Assembly: GCF_014279775.1 (NCBI RefSeq)
Contig: NZ_CP047961.1
Location: 620,001-684,000 of the forward strand
Source: Synechococcus sp. PROS-9-1
GTDB taxonomy: Bacteria; Cyanobacteriota; Cyanobacteriia; PCC-6307; Cyanobiaceae
Length of the DNA stretch: 64,000 nt
Direction of reading: 5' to 3'
Shown: piece after piece, positions 54,325 to 63,881 of the stretch
Layout of the letters: every line of letters begins with the position of its first letter
Numbering within the stretch: position 1 is the stretch's first letter
The notes under the pieces: model-generated
Seen by the model: only the letters and a program-made list of their open reading frames with translations
Database searches by the model: none
What the model was told of the DNA's origin: nothing
Position numbers and translations under genes: made by a program

Positions 54325-55122
54325 CTACTGATTGATGTTTAGTTGGGGTAAAGAGGAGAGTCCTCCGCGCCAGAACAGCTCAGGTTGAATCGGTGTGAGC
54401 GACGGTGCATTCGCTTGGATTTGGGCCACGTCAGTGGGCCAGTCGCGGGGGCCATCACCGCCCGACTCGAAATCTTCGACGGCTTCACCGGCCAACCAGT
54501 AATAGGTGCGGCCACGGGGGTCGACCCGAGGACTGAACTGTTCGTCGTAGCGGCGGATGGAAAGACGGGTCCAGCGCAGTTCCCCCATGGCCTCCTGCTT
54601 GCAGGGCGGCACGTTGAGATTGAGCAGTAGGTTTTCCGGCCATCGATCAGCAAGGGCGGCTTCTGCCACCTGCACGGCTAAATTTGCGGCGGCTTGGAAT
54701 TCTCTCCACTGAAAACAAGCACTGCTCACGGCCATTGCCGGCAAACCCTCCAGGGTGCCTTCCATCGCGGCTGCCACGGTTCCTGAACAGAACACATCGG
54801 TGCCGAGGTTGGGGCCGTGGTTGATCCCTGAAAGCACCAGGTCTGGCTTCTCGGATAGAAGTTCAAACAGGGCTAATTTCATGCAATCGGCGGGGGTGCC
54901 GCTGCAGGCCCAGGCTTTGATTCCAGGTTCAAACAGCTCATCAGCCCGTTCGGCACGAATGGGGGTCTGAAGCGTTAATCCATGCCCGGTGGCAGAGCGC
55001 TCCTGATCGGGGCACACCACCGTGACCTCATGGCCTGCTGCGGCTGCCGCTGCCGCCAGGGTGCGGATGCCGTCGGCGAACACGCCATCGTCGTTGCTGA
55101 TCAGGATCCGCAGGGGCTTCAT
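54325..55122 (-). CDS. surE: 5'/3'-nucleotidase SurE
   Basis: Metal-dependent phosphatase for nucleoside monophosphates. Seen: [19 protein letters not shown] (metal site DD), [59 protein letters not shown]. 265 residues. Divergent from pheS with 38 nt between starts. Confidence 0.95.
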   Translation of the reverse strand: MKPLRILISNDDGVFADGIRTLAAAAAAAGHEVTVVCPDQERSATGHGLTLQTPIRAERADELFEPGIKAWACSGTPADCMKLALFELLSEKPDLVLSGINHGPNLGTDVFCSGTVAAAMEGTLEGLPAMAVSSACFQWREFQAAANLAVQVAEAALADRWPENLLLNLNVPPCKQEAMGELRWTRLSIRRYDEQFSPRVDPRGRTYYWLAGEAVEDFESGGDGPRDWPTDVAQIQANAPSLTPIQPELFWRGGLSSLPQLNINQ

Positions 55123-55160
55123 CAGGAGTGGGTGTATGCGTTGGATGGAACCTAGTCGTG

Positions 55161-56204
55161 ATGGCTGCCTACAGTCATTGCCGCGATACCGATGCCTTGA
55201 GCGCCACGATCTCCCTGCAGCAGCTCACTGATCAGCTGGACGCCCTAGAGGCGGAAGCGGCCGTTGAGATTCAGGCAGCAACCGATGCCGCTGCTCTTGA
55301 GCAGCTTCGCGTTGGACTGCTCGGTAAAAAGGGGCGGCTTTCAGCCGTTCTGGGGGCGATGGGCAAGCTGCCAGGGGATGAACGCCCGGTGGTTGGCCAG
55401 CGCGCCAATGTCTTGAAGACTCAGGTGCAGCAGCTGCTCTCTGAGCGGCTGCAATCCGTGAAGAGCGCTGCCATGGAGGCGCGGATCGCTGCCGAAACGC
55501 TCGATGTTACGGCGGCTCCGCTGGGGGTGCCGATGGGGCATCGGCACCCGTTGATCACCACCACAGAGGAGATTGTTGATCTGTTCTGCGGTCTCGGCTA
55601 TCAGGTGGAAGAAGGCCCAGAAGTGGAGACGGATCACCACAATTTCACGGCGCTGAACATTCCGCCTGAGCACCCTGCGCGAGACATGCAGGACACTTTT
55701 TATCTGCAAGACAACCTGTTGTTGCGCACCCACACCTCGCCGGTACAGATCCGCCACCTCGAAACGAATCCACCACCGGTGCGGATCGTGGCTCCAGGCC
55801 GGGTGTATCGGCGGGATGCGGTCGATGCCACCCATTCGCCTGTGTTTCATCAAGTGGAGGTGTTGGCGATCGATGAGGGCTTGGATTTCAGCCACCTCCG
55901 CGGCACGGTGATGCAGTTCCTCAAGGCGTTCTTTGGCGACCTGCCAGTACGCTTTCGCGCCAGTTACTTCCCGTTTACGGAACCCTCTGCTGAGGTGGAT
56001 GTCCAATGGCGAGGGCGCTGGCTTGAGGTGATGGGTTGCGGAATGGTGGATCCGGCAGTGCTGGAGGGGTTAGGCCTTGATCCCGATCGTTGGAGTGGTT
56101 TTGCTGCTGGTTTAGGAGTGGAACGGTTTTGTATGGTGCGTCATGGCATCGACGACATCCGCCGGTTGTACACCAGTGATCTGCGCTTCTTGGATCAATT
56201 CTGA
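55161..56204 (+). CDS. pheS: Phenylalanine--tRNA ligase alpha subunit
   Basis: Class II synthetase. Seen: coiled N-terminus ([38 protein letters not shown]), motif 1-2 region [50 protein letters not shown], and motif 3 [18 protein letters not shown] followed by [18 protein letters not shown]. 347 residues from ATG 55161; the frame is open to 55128. pheT is not in the window. Confidence 0.96.
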   Translation: MAAYSHCRDTDALSATISLQQLTDQLDALEAEAAVEIQAATDAAALEQLRVGLLGKKGRLSAVLGAMGKLPGDERPVVGQRANVLKTQVQQLLSERLQSVKSAAMEARIAAETLDVTAAPLGVPMGHRHPLITTTEEIVDLFCGLGYQVEEGPEVETDHHNFTALNIPPEHPARDMQDTFYLQDNLLLRTHTSPVQIRHLETNPPPVRIVAPGRVYRRDAVDATHSPVFHQVEVLAIDEGLDFSHLRGTVMQFLKAFFGDLPVRFRASYFPFTEPSAEVDVQWRGRWLEVMGCGMVDPAVLEGLGLDPDRWSGFAAGLGVERFCMVRHGIDDIRRLYTSDLRFLDQF

Positions 56205-57585
56205 TTCGAACCGATCACGGTTGAACGAAGCCTCTTGCCTTGATTCCTAATCCATGGGTAAGGATCAAGATGCACACTCACAGCCCTTGAGGCGATCCTG
56301 GGAAGCAGACATCTTTTTTTATTTGCTGCCTCTTCATCAGCACTAGAAACATTTAGAAAGACTTTCTCAGCGTTCTGTCATGTTTTCCGCGTTCAAGCAG
56401 GGCATAGTCAACAAGCGAAAGCAAGTGACTTGGTGGGAGGGGTAAGCAGCCTCCCATTTTTATGCTCGTCGCGAACGAAGCACATGTCTCTCCGAACAGC
56501 CGCTTGCTTTACAGCCAAGTGAGTGGAAAAGCGAATCATCCCCCTTGCTTCTTCCGGCCATCGTTGAAGGGCAAAAGCTAGACACAGTATGGAGTGTAAC
56601 GAGCTCCTGTGTTTTATGGTTCAAAATTTATTGGATAGCGTATTTCGTTAGATCACTGAATTAAATGATATAAAATCCTTGCGAATAATCGAGCCTTAAG
56701 ATGTCTTATTGTTCGCAAATGCGTCTTTAAGCATATGCTACTTACAAGGTGATTTGGCGATAATCTGATATTATTGTGAGTCTACATTTAAGCCTTATCT
56801 TTTTTCTTATGCCTTGCGTGTGTGTGCTTGGATGATAGATGCAGAAGGTTGGATGCTTTCGATGCATCCTCGGCTTTAGTTAGCTTTGTTACTAAATTCC
56901 AGATGTCTTGGGGTGAGAGCTCACCTTCTTCGTTCCACTTAAGGCTCGATAGGTTGTTGGTTGGCATGTTGAGTTCAACGAGTGACGAGACCCTAAGGGG
57001 AGTAACGACGCTGGCGTTAGTATTTGCACACCTATTAACGGGAGAAATTATTAAAGAGGTTTGATTTGATACAGGTGTTCCGCTAACGCCTCGTTTCTGA
57101 ATTTTAGGGTGAAGAATGTATCGGCTAATACCATTAGGCAGTAAATCTTGGGATTAGTGAGATTTAGTCATGCGTATTGAATACAGCAAAACCCCACTCT
57201 TGGTTGGGGTGAATATTAATGACTGCCATCTAATATTAGGCATGATTGAATTCATTTTAGCGGGAATTGGAATCATGGGGTCGTTTATGGGCTCAAGAGC
57301 ACACCAGACTGTATTCACTTTCTCCCTCACTCCAGTCATGTCTAGGTTGAAATTGGATGTGCTGCTCTATGCAGTATCCATCATTCATTGCCTTACTGGC
57401 CGAGTCAGTGCACCGCATCCTCTGTCAATCTTCAATGAGCTAACAGCAGCTTGATCGTGCGCCAGAACATCCCCCTGAGCTGTCGCGCTTTGCCCGCCTT
57501 TGTTTCTTAATCAACCTTGCTCCATATCTCAAGGGAAAGCCTTTAAGAGATTGATGCTTTACTCATTGTCCATAGCGATAGGGCG
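56205..57585. other. Long AT-rich interval after pheS
   Basis: 1381 nt without a confident gene. It contains a clear intrinsic terminator at 56434-56461, 230 nt after pheS. Two ORFs (56822-57064, 80 codons; 57170-57454, 94 codons) have no recognisable features and I do not call them. Base composition falls sharply relative to pheS. Confidence 0.5.
56434..56461 (+). terminator. Orphan intrinsic terminator
   Basis: Perfect 7-bp stem TGGGAGG / CCTCCCA around a 9-nt loop, then TTTTT. Either a distal pheS terminator or the 3' end of a small RNA transcribed from 56205-56433. Confidence 0.8.
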
Positions 57586-57879
57586 ATGGCGTCTATCAAT
57601 CTGTTGATCTTGAGCTTCGTCCTGTCTGTTGTTGCCCTCCCAGCGAGTCAAGCCAAAGAGCCAGAACCACTCAAATTTGGGAAGTGCGACCCTATCGGCG
57701 CAGTAAAAACTCTTGATGCAGGATTGAAGAAAGGGAAAAGCCTGAATGATTCGATGCTAATGGTCATCAAAAACAAGCAATTTGATGGATCAAACGCCTG
57801 CATTACTTTCATTCGGGAGACGTCCATGGAACAGCGTGAAGCAGCTCCCTATGCATTCAAAAAACTTTGGATGGAGTAA
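57586..57879 (+). CDS. Small secreted hypothetical protein
   Basis: 97 residues. Seen: a signal peptide (MASINLLILSFVLSVVALPASQA), then a small hydrophilic domain with two cysteines (KFGKCDPIGAV, GSNACITFI) that could form one disulfide. The YAFKKLW end is typical of small periplasmic proteins, but no family is recognised. Confidence 0.6.
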   Translation: MASINLLILSFVLSVVALPASQAKEPEPLKFGKCDPIGAVKTLDAGLKKGKSLNDSMLMVIKNKQFDGSNACITFIRETSMEQREAAPYAFKKLWME

Positions 57880-57946
57880 TCATCATTCTTGTCTGCACTC
57901 TCTTATTAACAAGCTGGACCTTAGCTCAGCGAGGCGGTGCTCGTAT

Positions 57947-58162
57947 CTAAACCTCTACCGCATCAGCCTTCAGCGACTCCATCAAGAGATCAAATCGAAC
58001 CGTGTCTGCCAAGCAACACATCGTCATTAGGAAGTGTGACATGAGGTAGCCAGTGAAATGAGCCTCTCGACTGACATCAATTCGATCTCTATAGGCGTGA
58101 ACCGTTTCATTTAGCTCGAGGCTTGCCTGTAAGCAAATGTTCTCGATTCTTAAGGATGTCAT
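57947..58162 (-). CDS. Small hypothetical protein
   Basis: 71 residues from the second methionine (MTSLRIENIC); an upstream ATG at 58192 adds ten. Seen: an even, helix-like sequence (LQASLELNETVHAYRDRI, HFTGYLMSHFLMTMCCLADT, FDLLMESLKADAVEV) unlike the basic, Arg/Ser-rich look of chance frames. Alone in a gene-poor region; function unknown. Confidence 0.5.
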   Translation of the reverse strand: MTSLRIENICLQASLELNETVHAYRDRIDVSREAHFTGYLMSHFLMTMCCLADTVRFDLLMESLKADAVEV

Positions 58163-58720
58163 AGCTGCTCCCGATATCACTACTCTGAACACACATCACA
58201 AGCTCGGCATCAGTGGGTATACCTACCGGCTTGATCACTCCTGTCGCTTTTCAGGGGGTTTCGTTTATGTGCATCTTGTTGAGTGCCGCTCAATGACAAC
58301 ACTGACGGCTCACCTCCTTGAGCCTTCGTCTCTTGATCACGGCGAGAGCTCTTGCTCGCCTCTGGCTTTGGTGGATCTGATGGCTATCAAACGGTCATCT
58401 TGGCTAAAGACCAGTGAAGAACTCCTCCCCCTTTGCAGGAGGGAGGGGTTCGGTTTTGTATTGGTAAGGCACAAATTGACAGCTTGAGTCAGGATTGTGT
58501 AGCATTTTGAACATTAGTTGTGCTACTTCTCGTTCTGTTCTGTATTGATAGGGCACAGAAGTAAGCTCGCTTTGTAGCAGCATGAACGTGATATGGCTTG
58601 ACGCTGAGGGTATAAAAGAGACGTAGCTTGTCTACGAACAACGTTCACCTCGCATCCCCATCTGTGAGGCGCAGTCACTCAGGTCACGGAACGGGGGCCT
58701 GTATTTCTGAGGAACTTCTC
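58163..58720. other. Interval upstream of the DUF4278 gene
   Basis: 558 nt. It holds a hairpin at 58419-58451 (GAACTCCTCCC / GGGAGGGGTTC, one G-T pair) and two copies of a motif, TGTATTGGTAAGGCACA (58457) and TGTATTGATAGGGCACA (58541), 84 bp apart. The plus-strand ORF 58137-58487 has no features and is not called. Confidence 0.45.
58457..58557 (+). promoter_or_regulatory. Two direct copies of TGTATTGRTARGGCACA
   Basis: Copies at 58457-58473 and 58541-58557 differ at two bases. They lie about 165-265 nt upstream of the DUF4278 gene. TGTATTGGTA also occurs at 21080 upstream of the DUF4347-only gene. Confidence 0.35.
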
Positions 58721-58828
58721 ATGACTCTGACTTACCGTGGCAAGCAGTATGCACAAACCAACAGTGCAACTACATCTGCTTCAAATAAAATCCGTCTGAC
58801 TTACAGAGGTGTTGTTTACGCCAAGTGA
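58721..58828 (+). CDS. DUF4278 mini-protein
   Basis: 35 residues. Seen: two copies of the DUF4278 signature, LTYRGKQYAQ at the N-terminus and LTYRGVVYAK at the C-terminus. AGGA lies 10 nt before ATG 58721, a good ribosome binding site, and an intrinsic terminator follows, so this looks like a single-gene transcript. The family consists of very small cyanobacterial proteins of unknown function. Confidence 0.8.
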   Translation: MTLTYRGKQYAQTNSATTSASNKIRLTYRGVVYAK

Positions 58829-58849
58829 TTGAACAAGTTCACATCAAAA

Positions 58850-58880
58850 GCCCTCACCTGATTGGCGAGGGCTTTTTTTT
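58850..58880 (+). terminator. Intrinsic terminator after the DUF4278 gene
   Basis: Stem GCCCTCACC / GGCGAGGGC with one mismatch, loop TGATT, followed by eight T. 21 nt after the stop. Confidence 0.9.
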
Positions 58881-59076
58881 GTCCCTGCTGGATAAGTAGG
58901 TCTATATTAAAATCAATCCCTAGATTGTGTGTAGATTTTTGTGTGTTGATGGTGCCTTCTAGTCACCATTGAGTGGGGTAAAAAACCAGCATTTAATTGT
59001 ATAGGAGGTATTTTGGCGGTATTTCTGATTAAGGAAGCTCCTGGATGATGAGTATTTGATTGCTACCTACTACCTG

Positions 59077-60696
59077 CTACTTGCGAAGCCAAGGGTGTTT
59101 CAGTCCAAAGAGATCCAGTGAATCCATCACAACTTTGTTGATGGCGCGACCGAGCACCACCTGTGGCTCATCTGCGCGAATCGGGATCACAGGGTGTTGA
59201 AGGCTTTGAGACTGCGTTGCTCCCGAGATGATTTTGCGTGTGAGCAATGAGTTTCCTGCTTCTAAACCGCACACATAGGCTCGCTCCTGGCATAGCCCTT
59301 TGGCGCCGTGTTCTTGCGTGCCCATCCGCACCCAGTCGCCAGCGCAGACGATCGAGGCTACGGAGGTTTCCAAAGGTGGCCGTTGCTTGAAACTTCCCGG
59401 GGAAAAGAGCGACACCCCATTGGGATAGCGCTGCACCTCAAACTCGAGCACCGTTGCCTCCTTGAAGCGAGAATCGCTGATCGGTAGTAACTGTTGGGTG
59501 AGCAATTCGATGATCGCTTGATCCTCCATGAGTGCGATTTTGGAAGCGTTGTAAAAGTCGCTGGCAATCACTGAACCCTGAGGCTCATTGCCACCCCAGA
59601 GGGCCGGCTCGGCCTTGCTTTGTAGTTGGTCGAGCATGAAGAAGGTGCCGCCTGCTCCTTGTAAGGATTCGAAGCGAGAGAACACATTGGCCGGGTAGGG
59701 AATCGGGACATAGCGATCGAGCCATAGCCGCACTGACACCACATCAATCGCGCCAAGGGATCCTGCCGCAACCAGCTCTGGTGCAGCGTCTCGGCACTCT
59801 GGAGATTGGGACATGATCGAGCGTATGCCCTTGGAGCCCACGGCTAAAACCACTGCATTCACATCGCCAATGCGATCGGTTTTTCCCGTTGCAACGGATT
59901 GAATGCCAACAGCGTTGATCTGGTTTGTTCCTGGTGCGAAGTGCAAGCTGGTGGCCAGGGTCCCGCCCAACACGCGCAGATCATGCTCTGCGATCAGCCG
60001 TTGACTAAGGGGTTCAAAGAGTTTCTTGGCGATGCTTTCTGAGTTAATCCAGCGCACATCAAACGAATCTTGATGGGCGAGGGCGTAGTAATAAAGCAAC
60101 TCCATCGTTACGGCGGCTGACAACTCTTCCGGTGGCTTGAAAAGGCCCACGAGTAAAATGGGTCTCAGGAAATCATCAATCAAACGTTTGCTAATTCCTA
60201 GCTTGGTGAACAGTTCTTGGGCGCTCAGTTTGTCGTATTCGTTGAAAATATCTTCGCTTCGATTCAGGTCTAAAATGGTATAAAGAAGTCCGCTAATGCT
60301 GAGGCGATCTTGTAAGGGAAGCCGTTTGAAGTTTGAGAATGTGGCCAGCATCTGTCCGAAGGGGCTGGGCCAGGCTGGTGCGTCGCCAAACACCGGAGCT
60401 GTGGCTTCCAGGCCATTGGGAGACCAGAAGGCGCTGGTGGTGAACGCGGTGAAAATATCACCGAGCTTGAGTTCTTCCGTCAGCGCATTGATGTTGGGGT
60501 AATCCTTCCAAAACCCCCGCGTGCCGGCCTCGAATGGTTTGCCGCTTTGGGTGGTGAGCGGTGTGCTGCCGGTTGGATCGGTGATCCCGTCGATCAGGGT
60601 CACGCGAACGCCCGCTTCGCAGAGAGATTTGGCGGCGCCCCAACCAGCCCACCCCGCTCCGATCACGACCACATGGGACGGGGTGATGTTTGGCAT
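59077..60696 (-). CDS. FAD-dependent oxidoreductase, carotenoid-desaturase-like
   Basis: 539 residues. Seen: the N-terminal dinucleotide fold VVVIGAGWAGWGAAKSLCEAG, EAGTRGFWKDYPNINALTEEL, GLFKPPEELSAAVTMELLYY, and a C-terminal flavin motif IVCAGDWVRMGTQEHGAKGLCQERAYVCG. This matches the amine-oxidase/phytoene and zeta-carotene desaturase group. It lacks the typical substrate-pocket signature of named CrtQ/CrtP, so I leave the substrate open. Stands alone on the minus strand, divergent from nadK by 139 nt. Confidence 0.83.
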   Translation of the reverse strand: MPNITPSHVVVIGAGWAGWGAAKSLCEAGVRVTLIDGITDPTGSTPLTTQSGKPFEAGTRGFWKDYPNINALTEELKLGDIFTAFTTSAFWSPNGLEATAPVFGDAPAWPSPFGQMLATFSNFKRLPLQDRLSISGLLYTILDLNRSEDIFNEYDKLSAQELFTKLGISKRLIDDFLRPILLVGLFKPPEELSAAVTMELLYYYALAHQDSFDVRWINSESIAKKLFEPLSQRLIAEHDLRVLGGTLATSLHFAPGTNQINAVGIQSVATGKTDRIGDVNAVVLAVGSKGIRSIMSQSPECRDAAPELVAAGSLGAIDVVSVRLWLDRYVPIPYPANVFSRFESLQGAGGTFFMLDQLQSKAEPALWGGNEPQGSVIASDFYNASKIALMEDQAIIELLTQQLLPISDSRFKEATVLEFEVQRYPNGVSLFSPGSFKQRPPLETSVASIVCAGDWVRMGTQEHGAKGLCQERAYVCGLEAGNSLLTRKIISGATQSQSLQHPVIPIRADEPQVVLGRAINKVVMDSLDLFGLKHPWLRK

Positions 60697-60835
60697 CGCT
60701 CGGGCTCGCCTCTGGGTGTTGTCTGAACGCTACGCAGGGCTGATGGTGGGGCGGCGCTGGCTTCAAAAAACAACCTGAGGCGGCTGTCAGCGGATTTGTC
60801 TCATAAAATGGGCGCGTTCTTTTGAGACGCGATCG

Positions 60836-61744
60836 GTGCCCAGGGTCGGACTGATCGTGAATGACGGAAAGTCACTCGCCGTTGACACTGCTCAAACGAT
60901 TCAGGAGCGGCTCGAGCTCGCCGGCCATGAGGTGGTTCGAGTGAGCAGTTCTGGAGGCATGGTGGGTTTTGCAAACCCAGACCAGCACTTGCGGATGCTT
61001 GGGTACAACGCCTGCGTGCCAGAGGGTTTCGATGGCTCCATGGCTCTGGCCATTGTGTTGGGAGGGGATGGCACGGTGCTGTCAGCAGCCCGTCAAACAG
61101 CACCGATTGGGGTGCCGATTTTGACGATCAACACCGGCCATCTCGGCTTTCTTGCAGAGGCCTATCTCGGTGATCTCGATAAGGCCCTCGAGCAGATCCT
61201 CACCGATCGCTGGACGATCGAGGAGCGCGCCAACATGGTTGTGACTGTGATGCGCGGAGACCAACGGCGTTGGGAAGCCTTGTCTCTTAATGAGATGGCG
61301 TTGCACCGTGAGCCTCTCACCAGCATGTGCCACTTCGAAATTGCGATTGGCCGGCATGCACCTGTTGATATCTCCGCTGATGGAGTGATCCTGTCGACAC
61401 CGACAGGGTCGACGGCCTATGCCCTCAGCGCAGGCGGACCTGTGATCACCCCCGAATGTCCGGTGTTGCAGCTCACGCCGATTGCGGCCCATTCCTTGGC
61501 TTCGCGTGCACTTGTCTTCAGTGATCAGGAACCCGTCACCGTCTTTCCAGCCACTCCCGAGCGCCTGATGATGGTGGTGGATGGAAGCGCAGGTTGTTAT
61601 GTGTGGCCTGAGGACCGGGTCTTGATTCGGCGTAGTGACCACCCCGTGCGCTTTGTGCGCCTTTCGGATCATGAGTTTTTCCAGGTGTTGCGCAACAAGC
61701 TGGGTTGGGGCTTGCCCCATGTGGCGAAGCCGGATCGTCCATGA
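60836..61744 (+). CDS. nadK: NAD kinase
   Basis: ATP-dependent phosphorylation of NAD to NADP. Seen: [19 protein letters not shown], the glycine-rich ATP/NAD site [49 protein letters not shown] and [12 protein letters not shown]. 302 residues, GTG start at 60836. Its TGA overlaps a 41-codon ORF by 4 nt. Confidence 0.95.
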   Translation: MPRVGLIVNDGKSLAVDTAQTIQERLELAGHEVVRVSSSGGMVGFANPDQHLRMLGYNACVPEGFDGSMALAIVLGGDGTVLSAARQTAPIGVPILTINTGHLGFLAEAYLGDLDKALEQILTDRWTIEERANMVVTVMRGDQRRWEALSLNEMALHREPLTSMCHFEIAIGRHAPVDISADGVILSTPTGSTAYALSAGGPVITPECPVLQLTPIAAHSLASRALVFSDQEPVTVFPATPERLMMVVDGSAGCYVWPEDRVLIRRSDHPVRFVRLSDHEFFQVLRNKLGWGLPHVAKPDRP

Positions 61745-61866
61745 ACGAGCAGGGCGTGGTGGTGTTGGTTGGTGCTGAGGCCCTGCAGCTCAAAGGTCGT
61801 CTCGAGGCCTTGGGCTACTCAGCCTTGGAGTGGGGGCCAGCTGCCTCAGCTGGGTTTGCTCCGTGA
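61741..61866 (+). CDS. Possible 41-residue protein between nadK and the DUF192 gene
   Basis: 41 residues: [21 protein letters not shown] followed by [16 protein letters not shown]. It starts by ATGA overlap with the nadK stop and is followed after 21 nt by the DUF192 ATG. The first part looks like the first strand-helix of a Rossmann-like or receiver fold, so it could be a truncated remnant. Confidence 0.4.
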   Translation: MNEQGVVVLVGAEALQLKGRLEALGYSALEWGPAASAGFAP

Positions 61867-61887
61867 TTGAGGTGGGTGATTTGCAGC

Positions 61888-62424
61888 ATGAAACTGCTTG
61901 GTGTGTCGTGGCCGTGGCTATTGCCTCAACAATGGCGTTCCTTTCCTGAAGAGCTTCTGATGGACGTCTCTCCCCCCCAGCAGTTGCCCCTTGAGGCGCA
62001 ATGGTGCGTTCGCGACCACACCTGTGTGCTTTTGGAAGTGGCAGATCAGCCCCAAGAACAACGGCTTGGACTCATGCAACGCCCAGCCTTGCCCCCTCTG
62101 AGGGGAATGTGGTTTCCGTTTAAGCCGGCACGGCCGTTGCGTTTCTGGATGCTGAATACGATTGCACCACTCGACATGGTGTTCGTGCACCAGGGCGAAG
62201 TGATTGCGATCGAGGCTGAGGTTCCGATCTGTCTCGCCTTGCCTTGCCAGAGCTTTGGGCCGATGGCTGATGCGGACGGCGTGATTGAGCTAGGGACTGG
62301 GGAGGCCAAGCGCCTGGGGCTTGGCGTTGGAGACGCGGTAGTGATTGAACCGATCACCCTGAAGAGCCCAAAGCAAAAAGTCGATGAGATACGTCGTAGC
62401 GTCACTGGCGATACGCTGTGGTGA
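61888..62424 (+). CDS. DUF192 family protein
   Basis: 178 residues from ATG 61888. Seen: the DUF192 pattern LGLMQRPALPPLRGMWFPF, PLRFWMLNTIAPLDMVFVH, GEVIAIEAEVPIC and IELGTGEAKRLGLGVGDAV. The N-terminus (LLGVSWPWLLPQQW) is not a clear signal peptide. DUF192 proteins are widespread, mostly exported small beta-barrels of unknown role. Confidence 0.88.
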   Translation: MKLLGVSWPWLLPQQWRSFPEELLMDVSPPQQLPLEAQWCVRDHTCVLLEVADQPQEQRLGLMQRPALPPLRGMWFPFKPARPLRFWMLNTIAPLDMVFVHQGEVIAIEAEVPICLALPCQSFGPMADADGVIELGTGEAKRLGLGVGDAVVIEPITLKSPKQKVDEIRRSVTGDTLW

Positions 62425-62435
62425 CGCTGGCGTGC

Positions 62436-62561
62436 CTAGCTGAAGAATCCTTTGGATTGAAGCCACAGCCCAACGGCAAGCAACGGGCCAACACCTGCAA
62501 TGAAAAGAGTGATCTTGAGGCGCAGGGGTGACACCTGGGGTTTGCGTTCTCGGATGGCCAT
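62436..62561 (-). CDS. Small membrane protein of 41 residues
   Basis: Minus-strand ORF with a basic N-terminus (AIRERKPQVSPLRLK) and one membrane helix (ITLFIAGVGPLLAVGLWLQ) ending SKGFFS. GCAGG lies just before its ATG. It converges with the DUF192 gene (11 nt gap) and lies 54 nt downstream of cobL on the same strand, so it may share that transcript. Such positively charged single-helix proteins are a frequent class of conserved cyanobacterial small proteins. Confidence 0.65.
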   Translation of the reverse strand: MAIRERKPQVSPLRLKITLFIAGVGPLLAVGLWLQSKGFFS

Positions 62562-62615
62562 CCTGCGAGCTTCAAAGTGCTTGATTCTGCCCTTTTCTGT
62601 TGAATCGCGTCAGGC

Positions 62616-63881
62616 TCAGTTTTGTGGGGGAGCGCTTCCCTTGAGGATCAACACCGGATTCATCGGAGCAAGCCGCGTGCCATCGGCAAGCGGTTGTCCG
62701 CGCCAGGCCTGCTGCTGACTCACCTTCACTGAGTAATCGGTGGCCTCAAGCACCGGCTTCAGCTCCGCTAAGGCCTCCAAGGTGGCGAGTGGAATCACCA
62801 CTTCACCCTTGGGGGCCATGCGTTGGATCACTTGCTCCAGCAGGGCCCTGCGTTTGCGGCCACCGCCACCAATCAGCACCCGGTCAGGGGCGGCTAAGGC
62901 TGCAGGGAGGTTGGGGAGTTCTTCCATGGCATCCCCCTCCAGTACAGCTGCTGGTTGAACACCCAGGCGTGCGGCATTGGCGGCGATCAGGGACGATCCA
63001 CCGCTGCGCTGTTCAATGCAAAGCAACTGCAACTGCGGCCGCAGCCGCAGCGCTTCGAGGCCAACGCTGCCGGTGCCCGCACCCAGATCCCAAAGCACGC
63101 CGCGTGCTGGAAGGTTGAGCTCAGCGAGCAATTGGATCCGCACCTCCCGTTTGGTCATCAAGCCGGGGCGGTCGCTGTGTTGGAGAAACACACCATCCTC
63201 CAGGCCAAACAGTGGAAGTTGATCGGCGGGTGGAGCCGCTTGAGCTTCCGCAAGCAACACCACCAAATGCAGGGGGTGCAAATCGCTAGGCGTGGCTTGG
63301 CAGGGGGCCAGCCGTTGCACGCGCTCACTTCTGTGACCAAGCGATTCGCAGAGCCAGAGGGCATAGGCCGATTCCAGGCCGCTGCTGCGCAAGCTTTGGC
63401 GCACCTCGTCTACACCACCTCGACTGGGATCGGTGAGCACGGCCAAGGCGCTGGGGCGTTGTTGCAAGCGCAGAGAGAGTGGGGCAGGGTCACGGCCATG
63501 CAAGCTGAGCCATTGCGCGTCCTGCCAGGGCCTGCCCAGTCGGGCAAATGCCAGTTGCAAGGACGAGGGGCTTGGATGAAAGCGCAGACGTTCGCGTCCC
63601 AGGCGCTCGATCAAGATCCGGCCGATCCCGAACCACAACGGATCACCGCTGGCCAGCACTACCGCGCGCTGATCACTCCCGAGGGCCAGCAACTCCTCGC
63701 TTAGAGAGATTGGATTGTCACTGGCGATGCAACGCTGGTTTGGTTCAGAGGTGCGCCATTGCTGCAGGGCAGGCAGCATCCGTTTTGGGGCTGCCAGCAG
63801 GTGGGCCTGATCCACCAGGAGCTGAGCTCCGGGTGGGAGCGAGCCGGGAGCACCGGCGTCGGTGCCGATCACATCGATCAT
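62616..63881 (-). CDS. cobL: Precorrin-6Y C5,15-methyltransferase (decarboxylating), CbiET fusion
   Basis: Cobalamin corrin-ring enzyme. Seen: an N-terminal CbiE tetrapyrrole-methylase domain (MIDVIGTDAGAPGSLPPGA, AVVLASGDPLWFGIGRIL) and a C-terminal CbiT Rossmann methyltransferase (LLAELNLPARGVLWDLGAG, TGSVGLEALRL, PDRVLIGGGGRKRRALLEQV). 421 residues from ATG 63881; the frame is open to 63923 but the conserved part starts at MIDVIG. Confidence 0.93.
   Translation of the reverse strand: MIDVIGTDAGAPGSLPPGAQLLVDQAHLLAAPKRMLPALQQWRTSEPNQRCIASDNPISLSEELLALGSDQRAVVLASGDPLWFGIGRILIERLGRERLRFHPSPSSLQLAFARLGRPWQDAQWLSLHGRDPAPLSLRLQQRPSALAVLTDPSRGGVDEVRQSLRSSGLESAYALWLCESLGHRSERVQRLAPCQATPSDLHPLHLVVLLAEAQAAPPADQLPLFGLEDGVFLQHSDRPGLMTKREVRIQLLAELNLPARGVLWDLGAGTGSVGLEALRLRPQLQLLCIEQRSGGSSLIAANAARLGVQPAAVLEGDAMEELPNLPAALAAPDRVLIGGGGRKRRALLEQVIQRMAPKGEVVIPLATLEALAELKPVLEATDYSVKVSQQQAWRGQPLADGTRLAPMNPVLILKGSAPPQN

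Noticed and set aside
56822-57064. 80-codon ORF after pheS
   Set aside because: GTG start, no conserved-looking features, AT-rich gene-poor zone; could be chance.
57170-57454. 94-codon ORF
   Set aside because: Irregular composition, no signal peptide or domain; not supported.
58137-58487. 116-codon plus-strand ORF
   Set aside because: Overlaps the better minus-strand ORF and a hairpin; sequence has no recognisable features.
62955-63704. 249-codon plus-strand ORF opposite cobL
   Set aside because: Antisense to the clear CbiT/CbiE motifs; no features of its own.
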